Assembly: GCA_900556765.1 (NCBI GenBank)
Contig: USQH01000002.1
Coordinates: 1-31,884, forward strand
Source of the DNA: an uncultured Oscillospiraceae bacterium
GTDB taxonomy: Bacteria; Bacillota; Clostridia; Oscillospirales; Acutalibacteraceae
DNA: 31,884 nucleotides
Direction: 5' to 3'
Shown: positions 23,710-31,474 of the stretch, one piece after another
Layout of the letters: each line of letters opens with the position of its first letter
Numbering within the stretch: position 1 is the first letter of the stretch
The notes under the pieces: model-generated
What the model was told of the DNA's origin: nothing
Seen by the model: only the letters and a program-made list of their open reading frames with translations
Database searches by the model: none
Position numbers and translations under genes: made by a program

Positions 23710-24173
23710 TGGGAATTATTTTTGCATTGGCCGGAGCGGCTATGGCAACAATCTTGGCAGGTATCGGTTCGGCTAAGGGCGTCGGCAGCGCCGCCGAAAC
23801 GGCAATGGGCGTCATGCGCGAGGATTCGAGCAAATTCGGTAAGATGATGATACTTTCTCTGCTCCCCGGTACGCAGGGCCTGTACGGCTTCATTGTAACC
23901 TTCCTCGTATTCATTAAATGTAATATCCTCGGCGGCGGTCTGGATATTTCCACCGCTACCGGTATTCAGTTCTTTGTTGCCTCCATGCCGATCGCATTCG
24001 GCGGACTTTTCTCCGCTATCGCGCAGGGCAAAACTGCAGTGTCCGGCATTTCGCTGGTTGCAAAGGACGACAAGTCGTTCGGTAAAGCGATGGTACAGAT
24101 CGCGCTGGTTGAGTTCTACGCTCTGCTTGCATTTATCGTTTCACTGCTCGCGGTCGTAAACGTACCTGTCTGA
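23709..24173 (+). CDS. ntpK: V/A-type ATPase subunit K (proteolipid, Na+-type)
   Basis: The 154-residue c-ring subunit has four membrane helices made of two fused hairpins. The residues that bind Na+ in Enterococcus hirae NtpK have counterparts here: L52, T55 and Q56 in LLPGTQGLYG, Q106 in AIAQGK and the carboxylate E135 in LVEFYALL. Only the second hairpin keeps the ion-binding Glu, giving one site per subunit as in the E. hirae enzyme. This predicts Na+ rather than H+ transport. It overlaps the end of ntpI by one base and is followed 37 bp later by ntpE. Confidence 0.96.
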   Translation: MGIIFALAGAAMATILAGIGSAKGVGSAAETAMGVMREDSSKFGKMMILSLLPGTQGLYGFIVTFLVFIKCNILGGGLDISTATGIQFFVASMPIAFGGLFSAIAQGKTAVSGISLVAKDDKSFGKAMVQIALVEFYALLAFIVSLLAVVNVPV

Positions 24174-24210
24174 TGCACAGCTTTATCATCAACGAAAGGT
24201 GTGACATTAC

Positions 24211-24780
24211 ATGACAGGCAGTGAAAAGATCGTTGCCCGTATCTCCGAGGAGGCCGCGCAGGAACGCGAGCGTTTGCTCGCCGACGCGCGCCGAAAGGCT
24301 GACGAGATCACGGCGGCGGCAAAAGCGGAGGCGGAAAAGCGATCCGCCGACATCGCCATCGAGTCGGATAAAGCGGCGGCGCACATTTTGACCGCCGCAC
24401 GCTCGGCTGACGAGCTGTACGAACGCAACGCCCTGCTCGCACGCCGCCGCGAGGAGATTGAAAAAACTCTCGAACAGGCGGTCGCCGAACTGTGCGCCGC
24501 TCCTGCCGACGAGTATTTCGCCGTTATCGGCGCTCTGATCGAAAAAAACGCCCTCAACAGAGCCGGCGTAATCGCCTTCAGCGCTGCCGATGCTACCCGA
24601 CTGCCCGATGACATCCGAGCGGCAGCGAAAAAGCACGCTTTGGAGATCTGCGATGACGCCGATGTTGACGGCGGCTTCATTCTGCGCTACGACGAGATTG
24701 AGATAAACTGCGGATTTTCCGCCATGCTGGAGGAAAAACGCGACGCGCTTGAGGACCTTGTCAACCGTCAGCTCTTTTGA
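24211..24780 (+). CDS. ntpE: V/A-type ATPase subunit E (peripheral stalk)
   Basis: The 189 residues comprise a long N-terminal coiled coil (about 1-90: EEAAQERERLLADARRKADE) and a C-terminal globular part (CDDADVDGGFILRYDEIEIN) typical of subunit E, which sits on the A3B3 head and pairs with the first gene's product. The AAAGG site is 11 bases before the ATG. Confidence 0.92.
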   Translation: MTGSEKIVARISEEAAQERERLLADARRKADEITAAAKAEAEKRSADIAIESDKAAAHILTAARSADELYERNALLARRREEIEKTLEQAVAELCAAPADEYFAVIGALIEKNALNRAGVIAFSAADATRLPDDIRAAAKKHALEICDDADVDGGFILRYDEIEINCGFSAMLEEKRDALEDLVNRQLF

Positions 24781-24855
24781 GAGCGGCGGAAATCGGTCAC
24801 ATCAAGGCGATAAAAGGCATGGATAAAGGCATATTTTAAGGAGGTGCGCCGCGAA

Positions 24856-25827
24856 ATGAGCGGTTCCTACGAATACGCGACCGGCTCGGTGCGCGCCCGT
24901 GAGGGCAAGCTGCTGCGTGAGCAGGATATCGAGCTGCTGTGTTCCGCGAAATCGACCGAAAAACTGCTCGCCGGTCTGCGCGATAAGGGGCTTGCCGAGC
25001 CGTCCGACACCGATGTTGACGCTCTGCTTTCCCGCCGCATGACCGAGCTGTGGGAATATATAAGCTCGGTCGCACCCGACATGGCGCTGTTTGACTGCTT
25101 TGTGCTGAGGGGCGACGCCCACAACGCAAAGCTGATAGTAAAGGGCATTTTGCGTGCCCGCGATTGGCAGCCGCTGCTGATGAGCCGCTGTTCGATAGAC
25201 CCCGACGAGATCAAGGCGGCGGTGACCGAGCGCAAGTACGACCGCCTGCCCGAATGGCTGTCGGGCGCCGTTGAGCGCGCCTGTGAAGCGGTCAACGCCG
25301 GTGATGCACAGCTTGCCGACGCGTTCATTGATCGGGCTGTAATGGAGCAAATGCTCGCCGCCGCGAAAGCGACCGGCTGTGACTTTTTGGTGCGATATAT
25401 AACGGCTACGGTCTTTTTCTGCGATGTCAAGACGGCTCTGCGCTCGGCAAAGCTGCACAAATCTGCGGCGTTCGTCGACAGTGCGCTCGCGCGCTGTGAC
25501 GGCGTGGACATTGACGAGCTGATACGCGCCGTTTCCGCCGGCGAGAGCGAGACGATCGAGCGCCTGTCAAAGCTCGGCGCGTTCGATATAGCCGACGCGA
25601 TGGAGGCGTATAAGCTCAGTGCCACCGCTTTTGAAAAATGGGTGGACGACCGCCTGATGGCCGAGGCGCGCAAATGTAAAACGGCGTCGAGCGGCCCACA
25701 GCCGCTGCTTGGCTATTTTCTCGCCGTCGAGGGCGAGATAAAGGCTCTGCATATCATTGCGTCGGGCGTGCGTACAGGCTCGGACAGCGAGTCGATCAGG
25801 GAAAGGGTGAGAAAGGTCTATGGCTGA
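24856..25827 (+). CDS. ntpC: V/A-type ATPase subunit C (d-type rotor cap)
   Basis: The 323 residues start at ATG 24856, eleven bases after AAGGAGG; a GTG at 24844 would overlap that site and is rejected. Family features are YEYATGSVRARE at the start, LLRGDAHNAKLIVKGI-like spacing (visible as VLRGDAHNAKLIVKGILRAR), and a C-terminal AVEGEIKALHIIASGVRTG that matches the subunit C/AC39 end. It links the central stalk to the c-ring. It overlaps the next gene by eight bases. Confidence 0.95.
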   Translation: MSGSYEYATGSVRAREGKLLREQDIELLCSAKSTEKLLAGLRDKGLAEPSDTDVDALLSRRMTELWEYISSVAPDMALFDCFVLRGDAHNAKLIVKGILRARDWQPLLMSRCSIDPDEIKAAVTERKYDRLPEWLSGAVERACEAVNAGDAQLADAFIDRAVMEQMLAAAKATGCDFLVRYITATVFFCDVKTALRSAKLHKSAAFVDSALARCDGVDIDELIRAVSAGESETIERLSKLGAFDIADAMEAYKLSATAFEKWVDDRLMAEARKCKTASSGPQPLLGYFLAVEGEIKALHIIASGVRTGSDSESIRERVRKVYG

Positions 25828-26146
25828 TATGCGTGTTGCCGTGCTGGGCGACAGCGAGTCGATAAAGGGCTTTGCCGCCGTCGGCTTTGACATCTATCCC
25901 GTGGACGGCGCCGAAGCCGCCGCGCAGAAGTTCCGCGCCATTGTCTCAAACGGCGATTACGCCGCCGTTTATGTGACCGAGGATCTTTTCGGCGGACTGG
26001 ATAAGGAACTGCGCCGCATTGAGGACAATATGCTGCCTGCCGTGGTGCCGATTCCCGGAGTACACCGCACCGGAGCCGGCGTTGAGCGCCTGCGCGGATT
26101 TGTGGAGCAGGCGGTCGGCTCGGATATCATATTCGGCGGAAAGTAA
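25820..26146 (+). CDS. ntpG: V/A-type ATPase subunit F (central stalk)
   Basis: This 108-residue Rossmann-like subunit starts MADMRVAVLGDSESIKGFAA and has the family blocks GDYAAVYVTEDLF and LPAVVPIPG. It binds subunit D in the central rotor. It overlaps ntpC by eight bases. A 400-bp repeat-bearing gap then separates it from ntpA, which is unusual for this operon. Confidence 0.94.
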   Translation: MADMRVAVLGDSESIKGFAAVGFDIYPVDGAEAAAQKFRAIVSNGDYAAVYVTEDLFGGLDKELRRIEDNMLPAVVPIPGVHRTGAGVERLRGFVEQAVGSDIIFGGK

Positions 26147-26159
26147 CAGATAACCGAAA

Positions 26160-26366
26160 AACAGCCTATTGCCGCCGAAAACAGCGGTTTACCGCTTGCA
26201 CGGCTGGTTGATGCCGAAAACAGCGATTACAGCTTGTCACGGCTGATTGATGCTGAAAACAGCAGTTTACAGCTTGTCACGGCCGATTGTCGCCAAAAAC
26301 AGCGATTACAGCTTGTTACGGCCTATTGCCGCCGAAAACGGCTGCTTATTACCGAAAACGGCTGAT
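26160..26366. repeat. 39/40-bp tandem array inside the ATPase operon
   Basis: GAAAACAGC or a close variant starts at 26177, 26216, 26255, about 26295, 26334 and 26354, giving intervals of 39, 39, 40, 39 and 20 bp. The unit is roughly GCCGAAAACAGCGATTACAG followed by CTTGTCACGGCTGATTGAT. It has no stable open frame. It would be transcribed between ntpG and ntpA. The final 20-bp step is half a unit. Confidence 0.9.
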
Positions 26367-26538
26367 AATTTGATTATTTAGATTATTCGGATTTTTTACC
26401 CATAAGTTTGCTTAACCGATTTGGCTTTGCCAAATAGCTTTGTTTAATATTTGCCTGATAACATGAATAAGATAACGGCGGTCATTTGGACTGTGACGGA
26501 GCGCTCTGTCACCGAAAAAAGCCGTCGGAAAGGTTGGT
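26367..26538 (+). other. Leader of ntpA, possible internal promoter
   Basis: A/T-rich DNA follows the array, with a perfect small inverted repeat TTTGGC-TTT-GCCAAA near 26420-26435. A weak promoter-like TTGGCT-18-TAATAT overlaps it. I see no gene. The stretch may restart or tune transcription of ntpABD. Confidence 0.35.
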
Positions 26539-26547
26539 TTGGAGCCT

Positions 26548-28317
26548 ATGAAAGAAGGAACGATCGTAAAGGTAGCCGGCCCTCTGGTAATTGCGGAGGG
26601 TATGCGTGACGCGAACATGTTTGACGTAGTGCGCGTCAGCGAACAGAGGCTTATCGGCGAGATAATCGAGATGCACGGCGACCGTGCGTCCATTCAGGTG
26701 TATGAGGAAACGTCGGGACTCGGTCCGGGCGAAAAGGTGGTTTCCACAGGTGTTCCGCTGAGCGTTGAGCTTGGTCCGGGACTTATCGGCTCCATCTTTG
26801 ACGGTATCCAGCGCCCGCTGGAGGAGATCATGCGCGTCTCCGGCACCAATTTGGAGCGCGGCGTCGATGTGCCGTCCCTCTCGCGCGAGAAAAAGTGGCA
26901 CTTTACTCCGACGGCAAAGGTCGGTGACGAAGTGCGCGCAGGCGACGAGCTGGGTTTTGTGCAGGAGACTGCCGTTGTCCGCCACAAAATAATGGTTCCA
27001 CCGGGCGTCATCGGCACTGTAAAGCAACTGGCTGAGGGCGATTTCACCGTCGAGGATACGGTCGGCACCCTGTCGCTTGCCAACGGCGGCGACGTGCCCG
27101 TGAAGCTGATGAACGTGTGGCCTGTCCGCGTCGGCAGACCGTATAAGAAAAAGCTGTCGCCCGATATTCCGCTGGTCACGGGTCAGCGCGTCATCGACAC
27201 TCTGTTCCCCATTGCAAAGGGCGGCGTCGCCGCCGTTCCGGGCCCGTTCGGTTCGGGCAAGACGGTCGTTCAGCATCAGCTCGCAAAATGGGCGGCCGCC
27301 GACATCATCGTCTACATCGGCTGCGGCGAACGCGGCAACGAAATGACCGATGTTTTGAACGAATTTCCTGAGCTGAAGGATCCGCGCACGGGCAATTCCC
27401 TGATGGAGCGTACCGTGCTTATCGCCAACACCTCCGATATGCCGGTTGCGGCGCGCGAAGCGTCGATATACACCGGTATCACCATTGCCGAGTATTTCCG
27501 CGACATGGGCTACACCGTCGCGCTGATGGCCGACTCGACATCGCGCTGGGCGGAGGCTCTGCGCGAGATGAGCGGCCGACTGGAGGAAATGCCCGGTGAA
27601 GAAGGCTATCCTGCCTACCTCGGCAGCCGTCTGGCGCAGTTCTATGAACGCGCAGGACGCGTAGTCGTCAACGGCAGCGGTGACGCCGAGGGCGCACTTT
27701 CGGTAATCGGCGCCGTATCACCTCCCGGCGGCGATATTTCCGAGCCGGTATCGCAGGCCACCCTGCGAATCGTCAAGGTGTTCTGGGGTCTCGACGCCGG
27801 ACTTGCATACAAGCGCCACTTCCCTGCGATAAACTGGCTGACCAGCTACTCGCTGTATGCCGATTCGCTTGCAAAGTGGTTTAACGACACGGTCGATCCC
27901 GACTGGAGCGCACTGCGCGGCCGTCTGATGAAGGTCTTGCAGGACGAGTCGGAGCTGGAGGAGATCGTGAAAATGGTCGGTATGGACGCGCTCAGCGCAG
28001 TCGACCGTCTGACGCTGGAGGTTGCCCGTTCGATACGCGAGGACTACCTGCATCAGAACGCATTCCACGAAACAGATACCTACACATCGCTTAAAAAGCA
28101 GTGTTTGCTTATGAAGCTGATATTTGAATACTACGACCGTGCAGGCGAGGCGCTGCAAAAGGGCGCTGACATTAACGCACTGGTCGCCATGCCGTCGCGC
28201 GAACGCATCGGCCGATTTAAGTACACCGCCGAAGACGCGCTGAACGCCGAATACGACGCTATTGTCGGAGAAATTACCGCCGAAACAGCCGAAATCATTG
28301 AAAGGGGCGACGACTGA
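26548..28317 (+). CDS. ntpA: V/A-type ATPase catalytic subunit A
   Basis: This is the catalytic subunit of the A3B3 head, 589 residues from ATG 26548. A TTG at 26539 with a better-spaced AAAGG site is possible and would add three residues. The N-terminal barrel (GTIVKVAGPLVIAEGM) is followed by the long non-homologous insert typical of A subunits, then the Walker A loop GPFGSGKT (232-239), IGCGERGNEM with the catalytic Glu, and the ALMADSTSRWAEALREMSGR block. Its stop overlaps the ntpB start (TGATG). Confidence 0.98.
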   Translation: MKEGTIVKVAGPLVIAEGMRDANMFDVVRVSEQRLIGEIIEMHGDRASIQVYEETSGLGPGEKVVSTGVPLSVELGPGLIGSIFDGIQRPLEEIMRVSGTNLERGVDVPSLSREKKWHFTPTAKVGDEVRAGDELGFVQETAVVRHKIMVPPGVIGTVKQLAEGDFTVEDTVGTLSLANGGDVPVKLMNVWPVRVGRPYKKKLSPDIPLVTGQRVIDTLFPIAKGGVAAVPGPFGSGKTVVQHQLAKWAAADIIVYIGCGERGNEMTDVLNEFPELKDPRTGNSLMERTVLIANTSDMPVAAREASIYTGITIAEYFRDMGYTVALMADSTSRWAEALREMSGRLEEMPGEEGYPAYLGSRLAQFYERAGRVVVNGSGDAEGALSVIGAVSPPGGDISEPVSQATLRIVKVFWGLDAGLAYKRHFPAINWLTSYSLYADSLAKWFNDTVDPDWSALRGRLMKVLQDESELEEIVKMVGMDALSAVDRLTLEVARSIREDYLHQNAFHETDTYTSLKKQCLLMKLIFEYYDRAGEALQKGADINALVAMPSRERIGRFKYTAEDALNAEYDAIVGEITAETAEIIERGDD

Positions 28318-29702
28318 TGCCGAAGGAATACAGAACTATACGCGAGGTCGCAGGCCCGCTGATGATGGTCGGCGACGTCGAAAATGTAAAATACGACGAG
28401 CTGGGAGAGATCGAGCTGCCAAACGGCGATAAACGCCGCTGCAAGGTGCTTGAGGTCAACGGCTCCAATGCCCTCGTTCAGCTTTTTGAAAGCGCCGCCG
28501 GAATCAACCTTGCCGGCTCGCGCGTCCGCTTTCTCGGACGCTCAATGGAGCTGCCGGTGTCGCCCGATATGCTGTCCCGCGTCTTTGACGGTCTGGGCAG
28601 ACCGATCGACGGCGGCCCCGCTCTCATCCCCGAAAAGCGCTTGGACATCAACGGCCGCCCGATGAATCCCGCGGCTCGAAATTATCCGCAGGAGTTTATT
28701 CAGACGGGCATTTCCGCTATTGACGGACTGAATACGCTCGTCCGCGGTCAGAAGCTGCCGATTTTCTCGGCGTCCGGACTGCCGCACGCCAATCTTGCCG
28801 CTCAGATCGCGCGTCAGGCGACCGTAAAGGGCAAGGATGAGCAGTTCGCCGTTGTTTTCGCCGCCATGGGAATTACCTTTGAGGAGTCCAACTTCTTCGT
28901 AGATTCCTTCCGCGAGACGGGTGCGCTTGACCGAACAGTCATGTTCGTCAACCTCGCAAACGACCCGGCGATCGAGCGTATCGCTACGCCGCGAATGGCT
29001 CTTACCGCCGCCGAATATCTTGCCTTTGACCTCGGTATGCACGTGCTGGTCATCATGACCGACATCACCAACTACGCCGAGGCTCTGCGTGAGGTCTCCG
29101 CCGCCAAGAAGGAGGTCCCCGGTCGCCGCGGCTTCCCCGGCTACCTGTATACTGACCTGGCTACGCTGTACGAGCGGGCCGGCCGCCGCCTGGGGAATCC
29201 CGGCTCCATCACCCTGATCCCCATTCTGACCATGCCTGAGGACGACAAGACCCACCCCATCCCCGACCTGACAGGCTATATCACCGAGGGCCAGATCATC
29301 CTGAGCCGCGCTCTGTACCGCCAGGGCATCCATCCCCCTGTGGACGTGCTGCCCTCCCTGTCCCGTCTGAAGGATAAGGGCATCGGCGAGGGCAAGACCC
29401 GTGAGGACCACGCCAGCACCATGAACCAGCTCTTTGCCGCCTATGCCACCGGTAAGGACAACAAGGAGCTGATGAGCATTCTGGGCGAGGCGGCGCTGAC
29501 CCCCACGGACCTGCTGTACGCCAAGTTTGCAGACGAATTTGAAAAACGCTACGTCAATCAGGGCTACGAGGAGAACCGCTCTATCGAGGAAACGCTGGAT
29601 CTGGGATGGGAGCTGCTGAGCATCCTGCCCAAGAGCGAGCTGAAGCGGATCAAGCCGGAGTTGATCGAGAAATACTGGCCGAAAAAGGACGAGCAGAAGT
29701 AA
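28317..29702 (+). CDS. ntpB: V/A-type ATPase regulatory subunit B
   Basis: This is the non-catalytic partner of subunit A, 461 residues, the usual length. It lacks a Walker A loop, as expected, and has VFDGLGRPIDGGP, FIQTGISAIDGLNTLVRGQK, the VVFAAMGITFEES block, and the C-terminal SLSRLKDKGIGEGKTREDHA. The first 770 bp follow the codon style of the central window. From about 29085-29170 the style becomes CCC/CTG/GGC-rich and stays so to the end. The switch falls on the very conserved TNYAEALREVSAAKKEVPGR stretch, and the frame is kept. Confidence 0.97.
   Translation: MPKEYRTIREVAGPLMMVGDVENVKYDELGEIELPNGDKRRCKVLEVNGSNALVQLFESAAGINLAGSRVRFLGRSMELPVSPDMLSRVFDGLGRPIDGGPALIPEKRLDINGRPMNPAARNYPQEFIQTGISAIDGLNTLVRGQKLPIFSASGLPHANLAAQIARQATVKGKDEQFAVVFAAMGITFEESNFFVDSFRETGALDRTVMFVNLANDPAIERIATPRMALTAAEYLAFDLGMHVLVIMTDITNYAEALREVSAAKKEVPGRRGFPGYLYTDLATLYERAGRRLGNPGSITLIPILTMPEDDKTHPIPDLTGYITEGQIILSRALYRQGIHPPVDVLPSLSRLKDKGIGEGKTREDHASTMNQLFAAYATGKDNKELMSILGEAALTPTDLLYAKFADEFEKRYVNQGYEENRSIEETLDLGWELLSILPKSELKRIKPELIEKYWPKKDEQK
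29085..29170. other. Composition junction inside ntpB
   Basis: To the left, codons such as GCG, CGC, AAA and TTT dominate; to the right CCC, CTG, GGC, AAG and CGG do, in ntpB, ntpD and everything after. The change lies on a block of near-universal amino-acid and nucleotide conservation. It mirrors the junction in mnmG. Confidence 0.65.
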
Positions 29703-29715
29703 GGAGGGGTGAACC

Positions 29716-30429
29716 ATGGCAAATATCACGGTCAGCCCTACCCGCATGGAGCTCACCCGTCTCAAGGGCAAGCTGAAAACCGCCCAGCGGGGCCATAAGC
29801 TGCTGAAGGATAAGCGGGATGAGCTGATGAAGCAGTTCCTGGATACGGTCCGGGAGGTGCGTTCTCTCCGCGCCGAGGTGGAGGAGGACCTGATGCGGGT
29901 CCACAAGTCCTTTACGGTGGCCTCTGCCCTCATGTCCTCCGAGGCACTGGAACAGGCGCTGCTGTATCCCAAGCAGAGCGTGGAGCTCACCCGCACCACC
30001 CAGAACATCATGTCCGTCAACGTGCCGGTGTACGATTTCCAGACAAAGACGAAGTCGGATTCCGACATTTACCCCTACGGCTTCGCCGCCACCTCCGGTG
30101 AGCTGGACGATGCAGTAGAGGCTCTTGGCCTTGTGTTCCGGAAGATGCTGAAGCTGGCGCAGATCGAAAAATCCGCCCAGCTGATGGCGGAGGAGATCGA
30201 AAAGACCCGCCGCCGGGTCAACGCTCTGGAATATGTGATGATCCCCAACACCCAGGAGGCCATCCGCTATATCACCATGAAGCTGGACGAGAACGACCGT
30301 TCCACCACTACCCGGCTGATGAAGGTGAAGGATATGCTCCTGAAGGACGCTATCGAGGCGAAGCGGGCAGAAAATGCCAGAGCCATGGAGGCGTTCAGCA
30401 AGTCCAGAGAGGCCGCTGCTGAGACGTAA
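29716..30429 (+). CDS. ntpD: V/A-type ATPase subunit D (central rotor shaft)
   Basis: The 237 residues start with the family signature NITVSPTRMELTRLKGKLKT and include GHKLLKDKRDELMKQF and, later, RRVNALEYVMIPNTQEAIRY. These two long helices form the antiparallel coiled coil that turns inside A3B3. It is slightly longer than many homologues through a charged C-terminal tail. AGGAGGGG precedes the ATG. It ends the operon, with a hairpin 42 bp downstream. Codon use is that of the right-hand segment. Confidence 0.96.
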   Translation: MANITVSPTRMELTRLKGKLKTAQRGHKLLKDKRDELMKQFLDTVREVRSLRAEVEEDLMRVHKSFTVASALMSSEALEQALLYPKQSVELTRTTQNIMSVNVPVYDFQTKTKSDSDIYPYGFAATSGELDDAVEALGLVFRKMLKLAQIEKSAQLMAEEIEKTRRRVNALEYVMIPNTQEAIRYITMKLDENDRSTTTRLMKVKDMLLKDAIEAKRAENARAMEAFSKSREAAAET

Positions 30430-30470
30430 GCCAAGGTCATAGTTCTGACGCGCATGTTCTAAAACGAAAC

Positions 30471-30504
30471 AGAAGGGGCCTGCGCATCTGCGCAGGTCCC
30501 TTCT
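30471..30504. terminator. Hairpin terminator after ntpD
   Basis: AGAAGGGGCCTGCGC pairs with GCGCAGGTCCCTTCT (one mismatch) around ATCT. The plus-strand tail GCTTTCTG is weak. On the minus strand the tail is GTTTCGTTTTAG, so the element may act in both directions between the two convergent units. Confidence 0.7.
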
Positions 30505-30533
30505 GCTTTCTGCTGATCAAAACGAATGGAATG

Positions 30534-30568
30534 CGGAACGCCCCCGGCCATTGGTCGGGGGCATTCCG
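30534..30568 (-). terminator. Hairpin directly after the hydrolase-Obg stop codon
   Basis: CGGAACGCCCCCGGCC pairs with GGTCGGGGGCATTCCG around ATT. It begins on the base next to the minus-strand stop, and the minus-strand tail has only short T runs (CATTCGTTTTG). It is probably the natural end of the obg message. Confidence 0.6.
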
Positions 30569-31159
30569 TTAATACTGATATTCGAATTCGTAGCCGTCCA
30601 GAGAGACGGTGTCGCCGTCCTCGATGCCCCGCTCCTCCAGCTGCTGATACAGTCCAGATTCCCGCAGGGCCTTGTCGAACCACATGCGGCTCTCGTAATC
30701 GTCGAAGTTGACGTTGGCCATGAGGCGCTGGAGCCACGGGCCCTGAATGAGCCAGGTGTGGCCGTCGTCCAAGCGCTGGATGTCCAGCGGCTCGCTGGTG
30801 TCCACCACCGGCGGCTTGGGGACATATTCCGGCTCGTAGACCGTGACCGGCGGCAGGGAAGCCAGAGCCTCCGCTACCTTGCCCACCAGCTCCCGGGTGC
30901 CCTGATGAGCCGCAGCGGAGATCTCCATCAGCGTGAAGCCCTTGGCCTCCACATGGGCCCGCAGGGCCTCCAGCCCCGCAGTGTGATCGCAGTGCTCGTG
31001 GGTAAGCAGGATCAGTTCCGGGCTCCATCCGCGCTCCTCCAGTACCCTGAGGGGCCCTTGGGGGTGGTTGGGGTCGATGACCACGCAGCCCCCATCCTCC
31101 GCCAGTAGATAGCAGTTGCTCTCCGCCAGGGGCTCGGTCCACAGGGTAAGCTCGCTCAT
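30569..31159 (-). CDS. Chimera: MBL-fold hydrolase N-terminus fused to Obg GTPase C-terminus
   Basis: Residues 1 to about 64 are the first part of a metallo-beta-lactamase-fold hydrolase: NCYLLAEDGGCVVIDPNHP and the metal motif THEHCDHTAG (HEHCDH at 54-59). The rest of that fold, with its later His and Asp ligands, is missing. From about residue 66 the protein is the end of Obg: the G5 region ISAAAHQGTRELV (80-92), the linker AEALASLPPVTVYEPEYVP, and the OCT domain WLIQGPWLQRLMANVNFDDY...DGDTVSLDGYEFEY (about 136-194). Neither protein is complete, so this product is unlikely to work as either. The join at about 30940-30975 is bounded by an 8-bp direct repeat, TGGAGGCC. It could be an assembly artefact or a real deletion fusion. 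Confidence 0.8.
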   Translation of the reverse strand: MSELTLWTEPLAESNCYLLAEDGGCVVIDPNHPQGPLRVLEERGWSPELILLTHEHCDHTAGLEALRAHVEAKGFTLMEISAAAHQGTRELVGKVAEALASLPPVTVYEPEYVPKPPVVDTSEPLDIQRLDDGHTWLIQGPWLQRLMANVNFDDYESRMWFDKALRESGLYQQLEERGIEDGDTVSLDGYEFEYQY

Positions 31160-31164
31160 GCCCC

Positions 31165-31401
31165 TCAGAGCTCCACGCCGTATTTTGCCAGGATTTCCTT
31201 GCCCTTTTCATAGGACGAGAAGTCCAGTACGTCCAGCGTGCTGATGCTGATGCCGTAGGTCTCCTCCATGCCGCTCATCAGGTCCATATGGCCGATAGAG
31301 TCCCACGCCCGGATGCCTCGGTACTTCAGACCGGGCAGGTCCTCCCTGGACACGGGAAAGGATTCCAGGAACAGCTTATCGTACTTCTCCAAATTTGTCA
31401 T
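31165..31401 (-). CDS. Acyl carrier protein
   Basis: This 78-residue four-helix carrier has the phosphopantetheine site in AWDSIGHMDLM (Ser at about 35), followed by GISISTLDVLDFSSYEKGKE. The serine in DSIGH, rather than the DSL of fatty-acid ACP, is typical of carriers in dedicated biosynthetic gene sets. It is followed six bases later by the hydrolase start, so the complete hydrolase was probably its operon partner. AGGAGAGA lies upstream of the ATG. Confidence 0.88.
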   Translation of the reverse strand: MTNLEKYDKLFLESFPVSREDLPGLKYRGIRAWDSIGHMDLMSGMEETYGISISTLDVLDFSSYEKGKEILAKYGVEL

Positions 31402-31474
31402 GTCATTCTCTCCTGCTCTGTGTGATAGTATGCCATTTCCGGGGCGGCGGTGGGGGAGGGAAAGGCGGAGGCGC

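Noticed and set aside
28542..30068. A 508-residue open frame on the minus strand
   Set aside because: It is the antisense shadow of ntpB and ntpD, whose products are unmistakable; G+C-rich codons leave the opposite frame open.
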